A DNA stretch of 64,000 bases from a bacterium (GTDB taxonomy: Bacteria > Pseudomonadota > Alphaproteobacteria > Rhodobacterales > Rhodobacteraceae). Shown in pieces: positions 56,227-64,000 of this stretch; position 1 is the first letter of the stretch; every line of letters begins with the position of its first letter. The notes under the pieces are model-generated. The model saw only the letters and a program-made list of their open reading frames with translations, made no database searches and was not told the origin of the DNA. A program made the translations under genes and the position numbers. The stretch lies in contig WGOE01000005.1 in the NCBI GenBank assembly GCA_016124195.1, positions 184,659 through 248,658 of the forward strand, given 5' to 3'.

Positions 56227-57204
56227 ATGATCTCCAGCTTTACCCAGCGGCGCCGCTTTTCCGATCTTTCCGAACAAGAGGTCCTGGCGCTGGCCATCTC
56301 GTCCGAGGAAGACGACGCCCAGATCTATCGCAGCTATGCCCAGATGTTGCGCGCCGAATATCCAGGCTCGGCGGCCGTCTTCGACGACATGGCGGTCGAG
56401 GAGGATGGCCACCGCCGCCGGTTGATCGAACAGCATCGCATCCGCTTTGGCGATGTCATCCCCTTGATCCGGCGCGAACATGTCGCGGGGTATTACGCGC
56501 GCCGGCCGATCTGGCTGACCAAGAACCTGCCGCTGGAAACCATCCGGTCGGAGGCCGCAGGGATGGAGGCGCAGGCGGCGCGGTTCTATCTGCTCGCCGC
56601 TGCCCATACCTCGGACGCGGCGACGCGCAAGCTCTTGGGCGATCTGGCGGCGGCCGAGGCGGGCCACGAGAAGACCGCCGACCGGCTGGAGGCCAAGCAC
56701 CTGCCCGGCGACGTACGCGAGCAAGAAGACGAGGGCGCGCGGCGCCAGTTCATCCTGACCTGGGTGCAGCCGGGGCTGGCGGGGCTGATGGATGGGTCGG
56801 TTTCGACCCTGGCACCGATCTTCGCCACGGCCTTTGCCACGCAGAACAGCCACACCACGCTTCTGGTCGGCATGGCGGCTGCGGTCGGGGCCGGCATCTC
56901 GATGGGCTTCACCGAGGCGGCGCATGACGACGGCGTGCTGTCGGGGCGCGGCAGTCCGATCAAGCGCGGGCTGGCCAGCGGCATCATGACGGCGGTGGGC
57001 GGCCTCGGCCATGCCCTACCCTATCTGCTGCCGCAGTTCTGGACCGCGACGATCATTGCCATGGTTGTGGTTTTCTTTGAGCTTTGGGCCATTGCCTGGA
57101 TCCAGAACCGCTATATGGAGACGCCCTTCCTGCGCGCCGCCTTGCAGGTTGTCGTGGGCGGTGCTTTGGTCTTTGCCGCAGGGGCGCTGATCGGAGGAGG
57201 CTGA
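56227..57204 (+). CDS. mbfA: Membrane-bound ferritin-like iron exporter MbfA
   Basis: 325 aa. An erythrin-like di-iron domain at residues 1-170 (LAISSEEDDAQIYRSYA, VEEDGHRRRLIEQH, EAAGMEAQAARFY, AAAEAGHEK carry the Glu/His ligands) is fused to a VIT-like membrane domain with four to five helices. MbfA exports iron and protects against peroxide in related bacteria. The Irr-type box in front fits iron control. Translation begins 12 bp after the box. Confidence 0.9.
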   Translation: MISSFTQRRRFSDLSEQEVLALAISSEEDDAQIYRSYAQMLRAEYPGSAAVFDDMAVEEDGHRRRLIEQHRIRFGDVIPLIRREHVAGYYARRPIWLTKNLPLETIRSEAAGMEAQAARFYLLAAAHTSDAATRKLLGDLAAAEAGHEKTADRLEAKHLPGDVREQEDEGARRQFILTWVQPGLAGLMDGSVSTLAPIFATAFATQNSHTTLLVGMAAAVGAGISMGFTEAAHDDGVLSGRGSPIKRGLASGIMTAVGGLGHALPYLLPQFWTATIIAMVVVFFELWAIAWIQNRYMETPFLRAALQVVVGGALVFAAGALIGGG

Positions 57205-57207
57205 AAC

Positions 57208-57900
57208 ATGTACCGCAAGGGCGAGGTGAGCTATGTCCCGATCCCCTTGCCCGACCGTGTGCAGATGCCGCCGGACGAGGCGCTGGCCGCGGCGCAGGCC
57301 TTTCTGGCCCGCATGAAGACGCGCCATTCGGTGCGCCAGTATTCGACTGAAGTTGTGCCCGAGGCGTTGATCACGACCTGCATCGCTGCCGCTGGCACGG
57401 CTCCCTCGGGCGCCAACCATCAGCCGTGGTTCTTTGCCGCGATCTCCAACCCCGCGATGAAGGCCCGCATCCGCGCCGCCGCCGAAGAGGAAGAGCGCGC
57501 CTTTTACGCGGGCGGCGCCGGGGATGAATGGCTTGCGGCACTGGAACCGATCGGCACCGGCATCGCCAAACCGCACCTGACCGATGCGCCCTGGCTGATC
57601 GTGGTCTTTGCCCAGCGTTGGGGTACGACCGAGGACGGCACGCGCTACAAGAATTACTACGTGCCCGAAAGCGTGGGCATTGCCACCGGATTGCTGATCA
57701 CGGCAATCCACCATGCCGGGCTCGTGTGTCTGGAGCATACGCCCAACCCGATGAAATTCCTGCCAGAACTCTGCGGCAGGCCTGCCAGCGAAAAGGCGGT
57801 GATGATCCTGCCGGTGGGCTATCCCGCGCCCGAAGCCACCGTGCCCGCCGTGGCCAAGCGCAAGAAACCCTTCGATGCGATCTGCCAGGTCTTCCCCTGA
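57208..57900 (+). CDS. Nitroreductase family protein (iodotyrosine dehalogenase-like)
   Basis: 230 aa FMN enzyme. The motif KTRHSVRQYS and the flavin loop TAPSGANHQPWFFAA (compare PSGAHTEPW in iodotyrosine deiodinase) suggest the IYD branch of nitroreductases, which reductively dehalogenates halotyrosines. VGIATGLLITAIHHAGL supports the fold. It lies 3 bp after mbfA. The link to iron export, if any, could be via reducing power, but is unknown. Confidence 0.85.
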   Translation: MYRKGEVSYVPIPLPDRVQMPPDEALAAAQAFLARMKTRHSVRQYSTEVVPEALITTCIAAAGTAPSGANHQPWFFAAISNPAMKARIRAAAEEEERAFYAGGAGDEWLAALEPIGTGIAKPHLTDAPWLIVVFAQRWGTTEDGTRYKNYYVPESVGIATGLLITAIHHAGLVCLEHTPNPMKFLPELCGRPASEKAVMILPVGYPAPEATVPAVAKRKKPFDAICQVFP

Positions 57901-57942
57901 AGGCCCGCGGTGGGCAGTCCAGAACAAAGGAAAGGCGAGACC

Positions 57943-58773
57943 ATGAAAATCCTTTCGGAAAACAAGGCCTTTGGCGGGCGGCAGCTGGTCGCCTCGCATC
58001 CCTCCCCCTCTTGTCAGGGCGAAATGACCTTCGGCCTTTTCCTGCCCAAAGAGGCCGAGGCCGGCCGGGTGCCCGTGTTATGGTATCTGTCGGGCCTGAC
58101 CTGCACGCATGAGAATGCCATGGTCAAGGCCGGCGCGCAGGGCTGGGCGGCGCGCGAAGGGATTGCGCTGGTGTTTCCCGATACTTCGCCGCGCGGTTCG
58201 GGGGTGGCGGATGATCCGGCCTTCGATCTGGGCCAGGGGGCGGGCTTCTATGTGGACGCGACCTGCGCGCCTTGGGCGCCGCATTTCAAGATGTGGTCCT
58301 ATCTGACGATGGACCTGCCCGCGCTGGTCTTCGAGGCCTTTGCGCTGGACCGCGACCGGCAGGCGATCACCGGACATTCGATGGGCGGGCATGGCGCGCT
58401 GACCTTGGCCCTCACCCATCCCGAAAGGTTCCGTTCGGTTTCGGCCTTTGCGCCGATCTGCAACCCGACGCAATCAGACTGGGGCCGCAAGCAGTTCACC
58501 GCCTATCTTGGCGCGAACGAGGCCGATTGGGCGCTGCATGACGCCTCGATCCTGCTGCGCGAACGCGGGCTCGACCTGCCCTTGCTGATCGACCAGGGCA
58601 GCGCGGACAAGTTCATCGACCTCTTGATGCCCGGCGCGATCGAGGCCGCCATCGCCGCCAGCCACACCCGTGGGACCTACCGGCTGCAGCCGGGCTATGA
58701 CCACAGCTATTTCTTCGTCTCGACCTTCATGGAGGATCATGTGGCCTTTCACGCCCGGGCCCTGAAGGCATGA
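57943..58773 (+). CDS. fghA: S-formylglutathione hydrolase
   Basis: 276 aa alpha/beta hydrolase of the esterase D family. The N-terminal [17 protein letters not shown], nucleophile [14 protein letters not shown], the acid Asp in [10 protein letters not shown] and His in [12 protein letters not shown] are diagnostic. It completes the glutathione-dependent oxidation of formaldehyde to formate. AAAGGCGAGACC precedes the ATG at 57943. The adhC/flhA partner is not in the window. Confidence 0.94.
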   Translation: MKILSENKAFGGRQLVASHPSPSCQGEMTFGLFLPKEAEAGRVPVLWYLSGLTCTHENAMVKAGAQGWAAREGIALVFPDTSPRGSGVADDPAFDLGQGAGFYVDATCAPWAPHFKMWSYLTMDLPALVFEAFALDRDRQAITGHSMGGHGALTLALTHPERFRSVSAFAPICNPTQSDWGRKQFTAYLGANEADWALHDASILLRERGLDLPLLIDQGSADKFIDLLMPGAIEAAIAASHTRGTYRLQPGYDHSYFFVSTFMEDHVAFHARALKA

Positions 58774-59225
58774 CGCTTTATATCGATGCCGACGCCTGCC
58801 CGGTGAAGGACGAGGCAGAGCGGGTGGCGACCCGGCTGCGCGTCAGAATGGTTCTGGTGTCGAACGGCGGCATCCGGCCCTCGGCCAATCCATGGGTCGA
58901 AAGCGTCTTCGTGGCGCAGGGCCCGGACGAGGCGGACAAATGGATCGCGCAGGCCTGCGGGCCGGGCGATGTCGTGGTCACAGGGGACATTCCGCTGGCC
59001 GCGCGCTGCGTCGAGGCCGGGGCGCGGGTGGTCAAGCACAATGGCGAAGAGCTGACGCGGGCCAATATCGGCATGGTTCTGGCGACGCGCGACCTGATGG
59101 CCGATCTGCGCTCGGCCGACCCGTTCCGGCAGGGCGGCGCCAAGATGTTCGGCAAGGCCGACCGGTCCCGGTTTCTGGACGTACTGGACCGGGTGCTGCG
59201 GGCGGCTCAGTCGGGCGCCGGCTGA
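58770..59225 (+). CDS. YaiI/YqxD family (DUF188) protein
   Basis: 151 aa. The PIN-like fold begins [17 protein letters not shown] and has [21 protein letters not shown]; both are standard for DUF188. A nuclease-like role is suspected but unproven. It overlaps the fghA stop as ATGA. Confidence 0.92.
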   Translation: MTLYIDADACPVKDEAERVATRLRVRMVLVSNGGIRPSANPWVESVFVAQGPDEADKWIAQACGPGDVVVTGDIPLAARCVEAGARVVKHNGEELTRANIGMVLATRDLMADLRSADPFRQGGAKMFGKADRSRFLDVLDRVLRAAQSGAG

Positions 59226-60401
59226 TCAGCCCAGCACGTCGCCCGCCAGATCCCGCTCTGCCGGCGTCACGCTGGCGGGCTGACGGAAATACGCACGGAT
59301 ACAATCGTTCAGGGGATCGGAAAGCTGGCCCATGGCGCAGCGCAGGTCGACCAGAGCCTCGGCCGTCCAGACAGGCCGGGATTCAGCAAGGTCGAAGGCC
59401 GCATCGCAATAGGCGACGCCCAGGAGGGACGACAGCACCCGGTTTTCCTGGGTGATGAACTCCCGGACGCCGGCGAATTCCTCCCGCGTCAGCCGGAACT
59501 TCGGCCCCCGGATGCCGATCAGGGGATCGGTGTCCAGATGCTGCCGCAACGGATTGACCGCGCCACTCACGAAAAGCGGCAGTTGGGCGTTCACATATCC
59601 GATCAGCCGCGTTGCAAGGTCCGACATGCTGTCATTCGACCGGATCACCCTGAAATCTGCAATCTCGCCCAGCCCGAAGGCCTTGATCAGCACCTCTGGT
59701 GGCGAGGGTCGATCCGCAATCCCGGCGCCGAAGGGAACACAGGTGATCTGCGGCCAGAGCCTGAGACATCTTTGCAGCTTGTCGCGTGCGCCGAGCTTTC
59801 TGACCTCGAACGGCTGGCCGTGGCGCACGGTGGTCTGGGTCATGCTGATCAGGAACTCCAGCGGCGGCCTGACAAAGATCACCGGGGCGAGGCTGCGTCC
59901 CGCCCCGCGCACCAGATCAAGAAACCGGGCGAGGCCGGCATCGGGGATTTCGGCGATGTTTTCGCCCGAAAGGATCAGACCGCCATCCTGCGACAAGGCC
60001 TGGCTAATCTGATCGGTGAAGTGGTCCTTCAAGCCGACCGGGCTCAGCCCGCGGCGCACGAGTTCCTGCCGGCCTTCCCACCCTTCGGAGAAGGCCACGA
60101 TCATTGGGAAGGAGTGGTTCGAATGGACCTGGCCATTCGGCCATCGGATCTTTGCATAGAAATGCCCAGCCTTGGCAAGTGCGGCCGGATTCTGCGCGAA
60201 GGTCTCCTGCACCGAGGTCGAACCGGTCTTGGGCAAGCCAAGATGCAGAACGAGCCGATTGCTGTCCGAAGTCTGAATCCTGACCTCCGTCCTGGTAGGT
60301 GGTCCGCCCGGCCCGGTTTCGCGAGTCCGACAGGCCCTGGGCACCGACGCCGCAGCAGCCCGCAAGAAAATGATGCGGGGATTCCCTTGACCCGTCAACA
60401 T
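59226..60401 (-). CDS. Sulfotransferase-like P-loop protein
   Basis: 391 aa. LVLHLGLPKTGSTSVQETF (near residue 51) is the 5'-phosphosulfate-binding loop of sulfotransferases. A catalytic His in SNHSFPMIV and VIFVRPPLEFLISM (3'-phosphate loop) agree. Substrates of bacterial members include glycans and lipids. The first 40 residues before the P-loop are basic and may be spurious, but the only in-frame standard starts are at or near 60401. It converges on the DUF188 gene. Confidence 0.7.
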   Translation of the reverse strand: MLTGQGNPRIIFLRAAAASVPRACRTRETGPGGPPTRTEVRIQTSDSNRLVLHLGLPKTGSTSVQETFAQNPAALAKAGHFYAKIRWPNGQVHSNHSFPMIVAFSEGWEGRQELVRRGLSPVGLKDHFTDQISQALSQDGGLILSGENIAEIPDAGLARFLDLVRGAGRSLAPVIFVRPPLEFLISMTQTTVRHGQPFEVRKLGARDKLQRCLRLWPQITCVPFGAGIADRPSPPEVLIKAFGLGEIADFRVIRSNDSMSDLATRLIGYVNAQLPLFVSGAVNPLRQHLDTDPLIGIRGPKFRLTREEFAGVREFITQENRVLSSLLGVAYCDAAFDLAESRPVWTAEALVDLRCAMGQLSDPLNDCIRAYFRQPASVTPAERDLAGDVLG

Positions 60402-60549
60402 GACCTGCGGTCCGATCGGGGTTCGTCGCCGAGCCGGAAGGGCGTGCGGTTTCCTCCGCGCCGTGCTTGCCGCTGGTCCGCAAGCGGCGCGACCTTCGGT
60501 GTCGCATCCGTGACAGAAGCTGGCGCCGCGCCTTTGCTAAGTGTGGGGC

Positions 60550-61533
60550 ATGACGCGGGAAATCTCTCTCAAGCCGATCGGCGTCGTGGCCGAGACCCCG
60601 GTGGTCGAGCGGACCTCGCGCCATGTATTTCTGGGCATTGCGGCGGCGATGTGCGGGTCTGCGGTCTTCTCGCTCAACGATCTGTGCATCAAGCACCTGT
60701 CGGGCGCCTATGCGCTGCATCAGGTCATTCTGGTGCGGGCCTTTGTGGGCGTGGCCTTCATCCTGGGTTTTGCGGCGGTTTCGGGACAAAGGCGGATCTG
60801 GTACACGAAACGGCCCTGGATGCACCTGTTGCGGTCCTCGATCGTGATGATCTCGAATGCGACGTATTTTCTGGGGCTGGCGGCGCTGCCGCTGGCGGAT
60901 GCCGCGGCGATAGGCTTTGTGGCACCGCTTTTGCTGACCATGCTGTCGGTCCTGATCCTGCGCGAGAAGGTGGGCTGGCATCGCTGGGGAGCGGTGGTGG
61001 TGGGGTTGATCGGCGTCGTGGTCATGCTGCGGCCGGAAGGGCAGTTCCGCTGGGCCGCGGTTCTGGTTCTGATCTCGGCCCTTTGCTATGCCACGACGCA
61101 GACCATGACGCGGATGTTCCGCGATACCGAAAGTGCGGTGACCATCAATTTCTACACGCAGGTGGCCTTCGTGGTAGTATCGTCCTCGATGGGCCTCTTT
61201 GTCGGAGATGGGCATCTGGCCGGCTCCCCGGACGCCTCGCTGGCCTTTCTGTTCCGGCCCTGGATCCTGCCGGTCGAGGGCGACTGGATCTATTTTCTGG
61301 GCACCGGGCTTGCGGTGGCGATCGGCGGGCTGTTGATGAGCCAGGCCTACCGCATGAACGAGGCGGCGCTGGTCGCCCCGTTTGAATATACCTCGATGCC
61401 GCTGGCCATCCTGTGGGGCTTTGTCTTCTTTGGCACTTTCCCCGACTTGCAGGGCTGGGTGGGGATTGCGCTGATCATCGGCGCGGGGCTTTATACCTTG
61501 TGGCGGGAAACAGTGAGGCGGCATGGGCGTTGA
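60550..61533 (+). CDS. EamA/DMT-family transporter
   Basis: 327 aa. About ten helices; an N-terminal cytoplasmic tail of 25 residues precedes the first. SLNDLCIKHLSGAYALHQVILVRAFVG and AALVAPFEYTSMPLAILWGFVFFG are the repeat signatures. The ATG at 60550 follows GTGGGG; an in-frame GTG lies 9 bp before. It is most like the transporter at 5162 among those here (APFxYxSM). It overlaps the HAD gene by 11 bp. Confidence 0.88.
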   Translation: MTREISLKPIGVVAETPVVERTSRHVFLGIAAAMCGSAVFSLNDLCIKHLSGAYALHQVILVRAFVGVAFILGFAAVSGQRRIWYTKRPWMHLLRSSIVMISNATYFLGLAALPLADAAAIGFVAPLLLTMLSVLILREKVGWHRWGAVVVGLIGVVVMLRPEGQFRWAAVLVLISALCYATTQTMTRMFRDTESAVTINFYTQVAFVVVSSSMGLFVGDGHLAGSPDASLAFLFRPWILPVEGDWIYFLGTGLAVAIGGLLMSQAYRMNEAALVAPFEYTSMPLAILWGFVFFGTFPDLQGWVGIALIIGAGLYTLWRETVRRHGR

Positions 61534-62146
61534 GGCGGTGATTTTCGATATTGGCAATGTGCTGACCCGCTGGCAGCCCGAGGCCTTCTATGACCGGGTG
61601 ATCGGAGAGGCGCGGCGCCGCGCCCTGTTTGCCGAGGTCGACCTGCACCGGATGAACGACGACATCGATGCCGGCGCGAGGTTCCGCGAGACGATCTATG
61701 ACTGGGCCGACCGCCACCCCGCCTGGCGTGACGAGGTGCGCATGTGGTACGACCGCTGGATCGAATTGGCCACGCCGCGCATCGAAGGCTCGATCGCGCT
61801 GTTGCGGGCGCTGCGGGCCAAGGGCGTGCCGGTCTTTGCGCTGACAAATTTCGGGCGGGACTCGTTCGAAGAGGCGATCCCGAAGCTGGATTTCCTGACC
61901 GAGTTCGACCGCCACTATGTCTCGGGGCGGCTGGGGGTGATGAAGCCCGATCCGCGCATTTATCAGCTGGTGGAGGAGGATTGCGGCATCGCACCCGACC
62001 GGTTGATCTTTGCCGACGACCGGGCCGACAATATCGCGGCGGCGGCGGCTCGGGGCTGGAAAACCCATCAATTCGAAAGCTGGCAAGGCTGGGCGCGCCG
62101 TCTGGTGGCCGAAGGCCTGCTGACGCAGCAGGAGGCCGGACTGTGA
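61523..62146 (+). CDS. HAD-superfamily hydrolase (YihX-like)
   Basis: 207 aa. Motif I VIFDIGNVLTRW, motif II FALTNFGRD, and motif III-IV VMKPDPRIYQLVEEDCG with FADDRADNIAAA are complete. The FDxGNV form is that of YihX/haloacid dehalogenase-like phosphatases such as alpha-D-glucose-1-phosphatase. The substrate is not known. Overlaps: 11 bp with the transporter, four (GTGA) with the cyclodeaminase gene. Confidence 0.88.
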   Translation: MGVEAVIFDIGNVLTRWQPEAFYDRVIGEARRRALFAEVDLHRMNDDIDAGARFRETIYDWADRHPAWRDEVRMWYDRWIELATPRIEGSIALLRALRAKGVPVFALTNFGRDSFEEAIPKLDFLTEFDRHYVSGRLGVMKPDPRIYQLVEEDCGIAPDRLIFADDRADNIAAAAARGWKTHQFESWQGWARRLVAEGLLTQQEAGL

Positions 62147-63060
62147 CCACGCCATTCATCGGGCCAGAGGCCGAAAGCGTGCTGACCTGGACAGGGCTGA
62201 TCGCGGCCCTTGAGGCCGGGCACCGCCTGCCCCGGGCCGATATCGCCGATCTGTTCCTGTATCGCGGCAAGGACACCATGCTGGACCGCGCCGCCTGGAT
62301 CGACGGGCTGGGCGCATTGGTGAAGGTGGGCACCATCCACCCGGGCAATGCGGCGCTGGGGTTGCCAACGATCAACGGGATCGTGACGCTTTACAATGAC
62401 AAGACCGGCGTTCTGGACGCGCTTTTGGATTTTCACCTGATCACCAAATGGAAAACCGCCGGCGACAGCCTGCTGGCGGCCAGCAAACTGGCGCGCAAGG
62501 AGTCCAAGGTCTTCCTGCTGGTCGGCGCCGGGGCCGTGGCGCGCAGCATGGTTCAGGCCTATTCCGCCCTGTTCCCCGAGGCGCGCTTCGTCATCTGGAA
62601 CCGCAGCCCCGAAGGCGCCGCCCGCTTTGCCGCCGAAGACCCGCGCATCAGCGTGGCCCCGGATCTTGAGGCCGCGGTCAAGGGCGCCGATGTGATCTGC
62701 ACCGCCACCATGTCGCAAGCGCCCCTGGTCCGGGGCGAATGGCTGCAACCGGGCCAGCATCTGGACCTGATCGGCGCCTATACGCCCGCCATGCGCGAGG
62801 TGGATGACGCGGCGATGCGGCGCGCTTCGGTCTTTGTGGACTCGCGCGCCACGACGCTGCACCACATCGGAGAGCTGATCGATCCGCTCGCCAGCGGGGC
62901 GATCACCGAGGCGGATGTGAAGGCAGATTTCTACGACATCGCCTCGGGCGCGATGCGGCGTCACAGCGCGGACGAGATCACGATCGCCAAGAACGGCGGC
63001 GGCGCGCATCTGGACCTGATGACCGCCGCCTATGTGGTGGATGCCTGGCGCAAGCGCTAA
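62143..63060 (+). CDS. Ornithine cyclodeaminase/mu-crystallin family protein
   Basis: 305 aa. The NAD-binding KVFLLVGAGAVARSMVQAYSALF, FVIWNRSPEGAARFA and HLDLIGAYTPAMREVD segments are family marks. Members deaminate and cyclise ornithine, or reduce imines or keto acids. The start GTG at 62143 overlaps the HAD stop and follows CAGGAGG. The catalytic Asp (in GAYTPAMREVDDA) is present. With the EamA exporter and HAD it forms a three-gene operon. Confidence 0.88.
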   Translation: MTTPFIGPEAESVLTWTGLIAALEAGHRLPRADIADLFLYRGKDTMLDRAAWIDGLGALVKVGTIHPGNAALGLPTINGIVTLYNDKTGVLDALLDFHLITKWKTAGDSLLAASKLARKESKVFLLVGAGAVARSMVQAYSALFPEARFVIWNRSPEGAARFAAEDPRISVAPDLEAAVKGADVICTATMSQAPLVRGEWLQPGQHLDLIGAYTPAMREVDDAAMRRASVFVDSRATTLHHIGELIDPLASGAITEADVKADFYDIASGAMRRHSADEITIAKNGGGAHLDLMTAAYVVDAWRKR

Positions 63061-63067
63061 AGGCGGC

Positions 63068-63826
63068 TCAGGGCAGGCGCAGCGCGGTGCTCCAGGCGCT
63101 GCATTTTTCGGCCAGCGGCTCTGGCAACGGCAGATCGGTGTAAAGCGCCGCCATGTCGGCCAGCGAGGCCAGCCGCACCGGAGCGCGCCGCAAAAGCTTG
63201 GTGTGATCGGCCACCAGAACCGGGCGGTGGGCCTGGGCAAGGATGGCATGCGACACCGCAACCTCGGCCGGGTCATGGTCCAGAATCTCGCCATCCGCGT
63301 CGATGGCCGCACAGCCGACCACGGCATGGTCAACCTTGAACTGGCCGAAAAAACGCGCGGTCAGTTCGCCGACAAGACCGCTGTCCGACCGGCGCAAGGC
63401 GCCGCCGGCCAGAAGAACCTCGCAGCCGGCATTGGCCGCCAGCGTATTGGCCACGGCCAAGCTGTTGGTGATCACCGTGATGTTGGTATGGTTGAGCAGC
63501 GCCCGCGCCACCGCCTCTGTCGTGCTGCCCAGGTTGAGCATGATCGAGCAGTTGTTCGGAATGTCGGCGGCACAGGCCCGCGCGATGGCGATCTTGGCGG
63601 CGGCCTGAACGCGGCAGCGCTGGTCGCGACGCGGATTGCCTGGGCCGGCCCGCCACACGGCCCCGCCATGCACCCGGGTCACCTCACCCGCACTGGCCAT
63701 CGCGGAAAGATCGCGCCGGATGGTCTGCAACGTCACTCCAAACCTCTGCGCCAAATCCTCGACCGTCACCCTGCCGTCATTGCGCGCGATCTGCAAAATT
63801 TCGTCTTGTCGCAAACTCGATACCAA
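63068..63826 (-). CDS. DeoR/GlpR family transcriptional regulator
   Basis: 252 aa. The helix-turn-helix opening SSLRQDEILQIARNDGRVTVEDLAQRFGVTLQTIRRDL is classic DeoR, and the DeoRC sensor domain follows (NNCSIMLNLGSTTEAVARAL, LLAGGALRRSDSGLVG). It probably responds to a phosphorylated sugar. The start is a TTG at 63826 behind AAAGGGACG. It converges on the cyclodeaminase gene. Its upstream region is very short before a transposase-like frame (63882). Confidence 0.88.
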   Translation of the reverse strand: MVSSLRQDEILQIARNDGRVTVEDLAQRFGVTLQTIRRDLSAMASAGEVTRVHGGAVWRAGPGNPRRDQRCRVQAAAKIAIARACAADIPNNCSIMLNLGSTTEAVARALLNHTNITVITNSLAVANTLAANAGCEVLLAGGALRRSDSGLVGELTARFFGQFKVDHAVVGCAAIDADGEILDHDPAEVAVSHAILAQAHRPVLVADHTKLLRRAPVRLASLADMAALYTDLPLPEPLAEKCSAWSTALRLP

Positions 63827-63881
63827 ACTCGCGTCCCTTTCAATTGCAGGGCGACTCTTTAGTTCAGTCTGAACAACGCGG

Positions 63882-64000
63882 TCAGGCTGCTTTGATGGTG
63901 TTCTGAGCCGGTTGGGTCGCGCGAAGTGCCGACAGGATCGCGGCGATGATCAGGGCAAGGAGAGCCCTGAGGTGGGCCAGGATCTTGCGGATGTTGTGGC
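63882..64000 (-). mobile_element. Transposase-like C-terminal fragment at the right window edge
   Basis: A minus-strand frame is open from the edge to a TGA at 63882-63884. It reads HNIRKILAHLRALLALII followed by AAILSALRATQPAQNTIKAA. The form resembles the C-terminal tails of DDE transposases in Rhodobacteraceae, but the fragment is only 38 residues and the family cannot be named. No 5' part, terminal repeat or target duplication can be confirmed within the window. Confidence 0.35.

Overview
The window is GC-rich, densely coded chromosomal DNA of an alphaproteobacterium, most likely family Rhodobacteraceae (Rhodobacter/Tabrizicola/Gemmobacter-like). The basis is the gene content: a ChvG/ChvI-HprK-RapZ-EIIA-HPr operon divergent from ATP-dependent pckA, a methylsuccinyl-CoA dehydrogenase of the ethylmalonyl-CoA pathway, class I lysyl-tRNA synthetase, MbfA with an Irr-type box, FNR-type boxes, and palindromic repeats of a kind I associate with this family. 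The genus is inference. I saw no rRNA, tRNA, CRISPR array or prophage. The only mobile-element trace is a transposase-like tail at the right edge.

Layout. 1-5052: a heparinase-like gene cut by the left edge, a two-gene saccharopine dehydrogenase operon, and adenine deaminase. 5162-6106: an EamA transporter. 6103-11609: a fructose-type (Frc) ABC sugar system, frcB-frcC-frcA-frcK, divergent from a FucU mutarotase and a ROK regulator, with a 21-bp palindrome in the shared promoter region. 11653-22235: a catabolic/uptake island made of choline-sulfatase, a CocE/NonD hydrolase, a four-gene dipeptide-type ABC transporter, a class II aldolase and an HSL-type esterase. 22387-30221: small stress and housekeeping genes (pseudo-receiver, cold shock protein, DUF465, UspA behind two FNR-type boxes, EttA, GNAT, NadD, PBP4, ArsR/SRPBCC, TerB). 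30328-37019: lysS, a DUF4864 protein and a form II CO-dehydrogenase-like operon coxG-S-L-M. 37139-41588: GNAT, GFA-type enzyme and SMC. 41666-49003: the ChvIG/partial PTS operon and pckA. 49013-57900: a TauE transporter, Mcd, a reductase, a split MnmC pair, tandem EamA transporters, MbfA and a nitroreductase. 57943-64000: FghA, DUF188, a sulfotransferase, an EamA-HAD-OCD operon, a DeoR regulator and the transposase-like tail.

How the parts may work together: ChvGI with HprK/RapZ/HPr probably links envelope and carbon status to gluconeogenesis, and PckA has two CceR-like half-palindromes in its promoter. The Frc system imports a sugar under likely ROK control. The betC/cocE/dpp/aldolase island looks like a scavenging route for an esterified or sulfated organic compound, but its substrate is unknown.

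Beyond the genes, the most unusual signal is a set of dispersed palindromic repeats between genes, one of which appears to lie in frame inside the CocE hydrolase gene.
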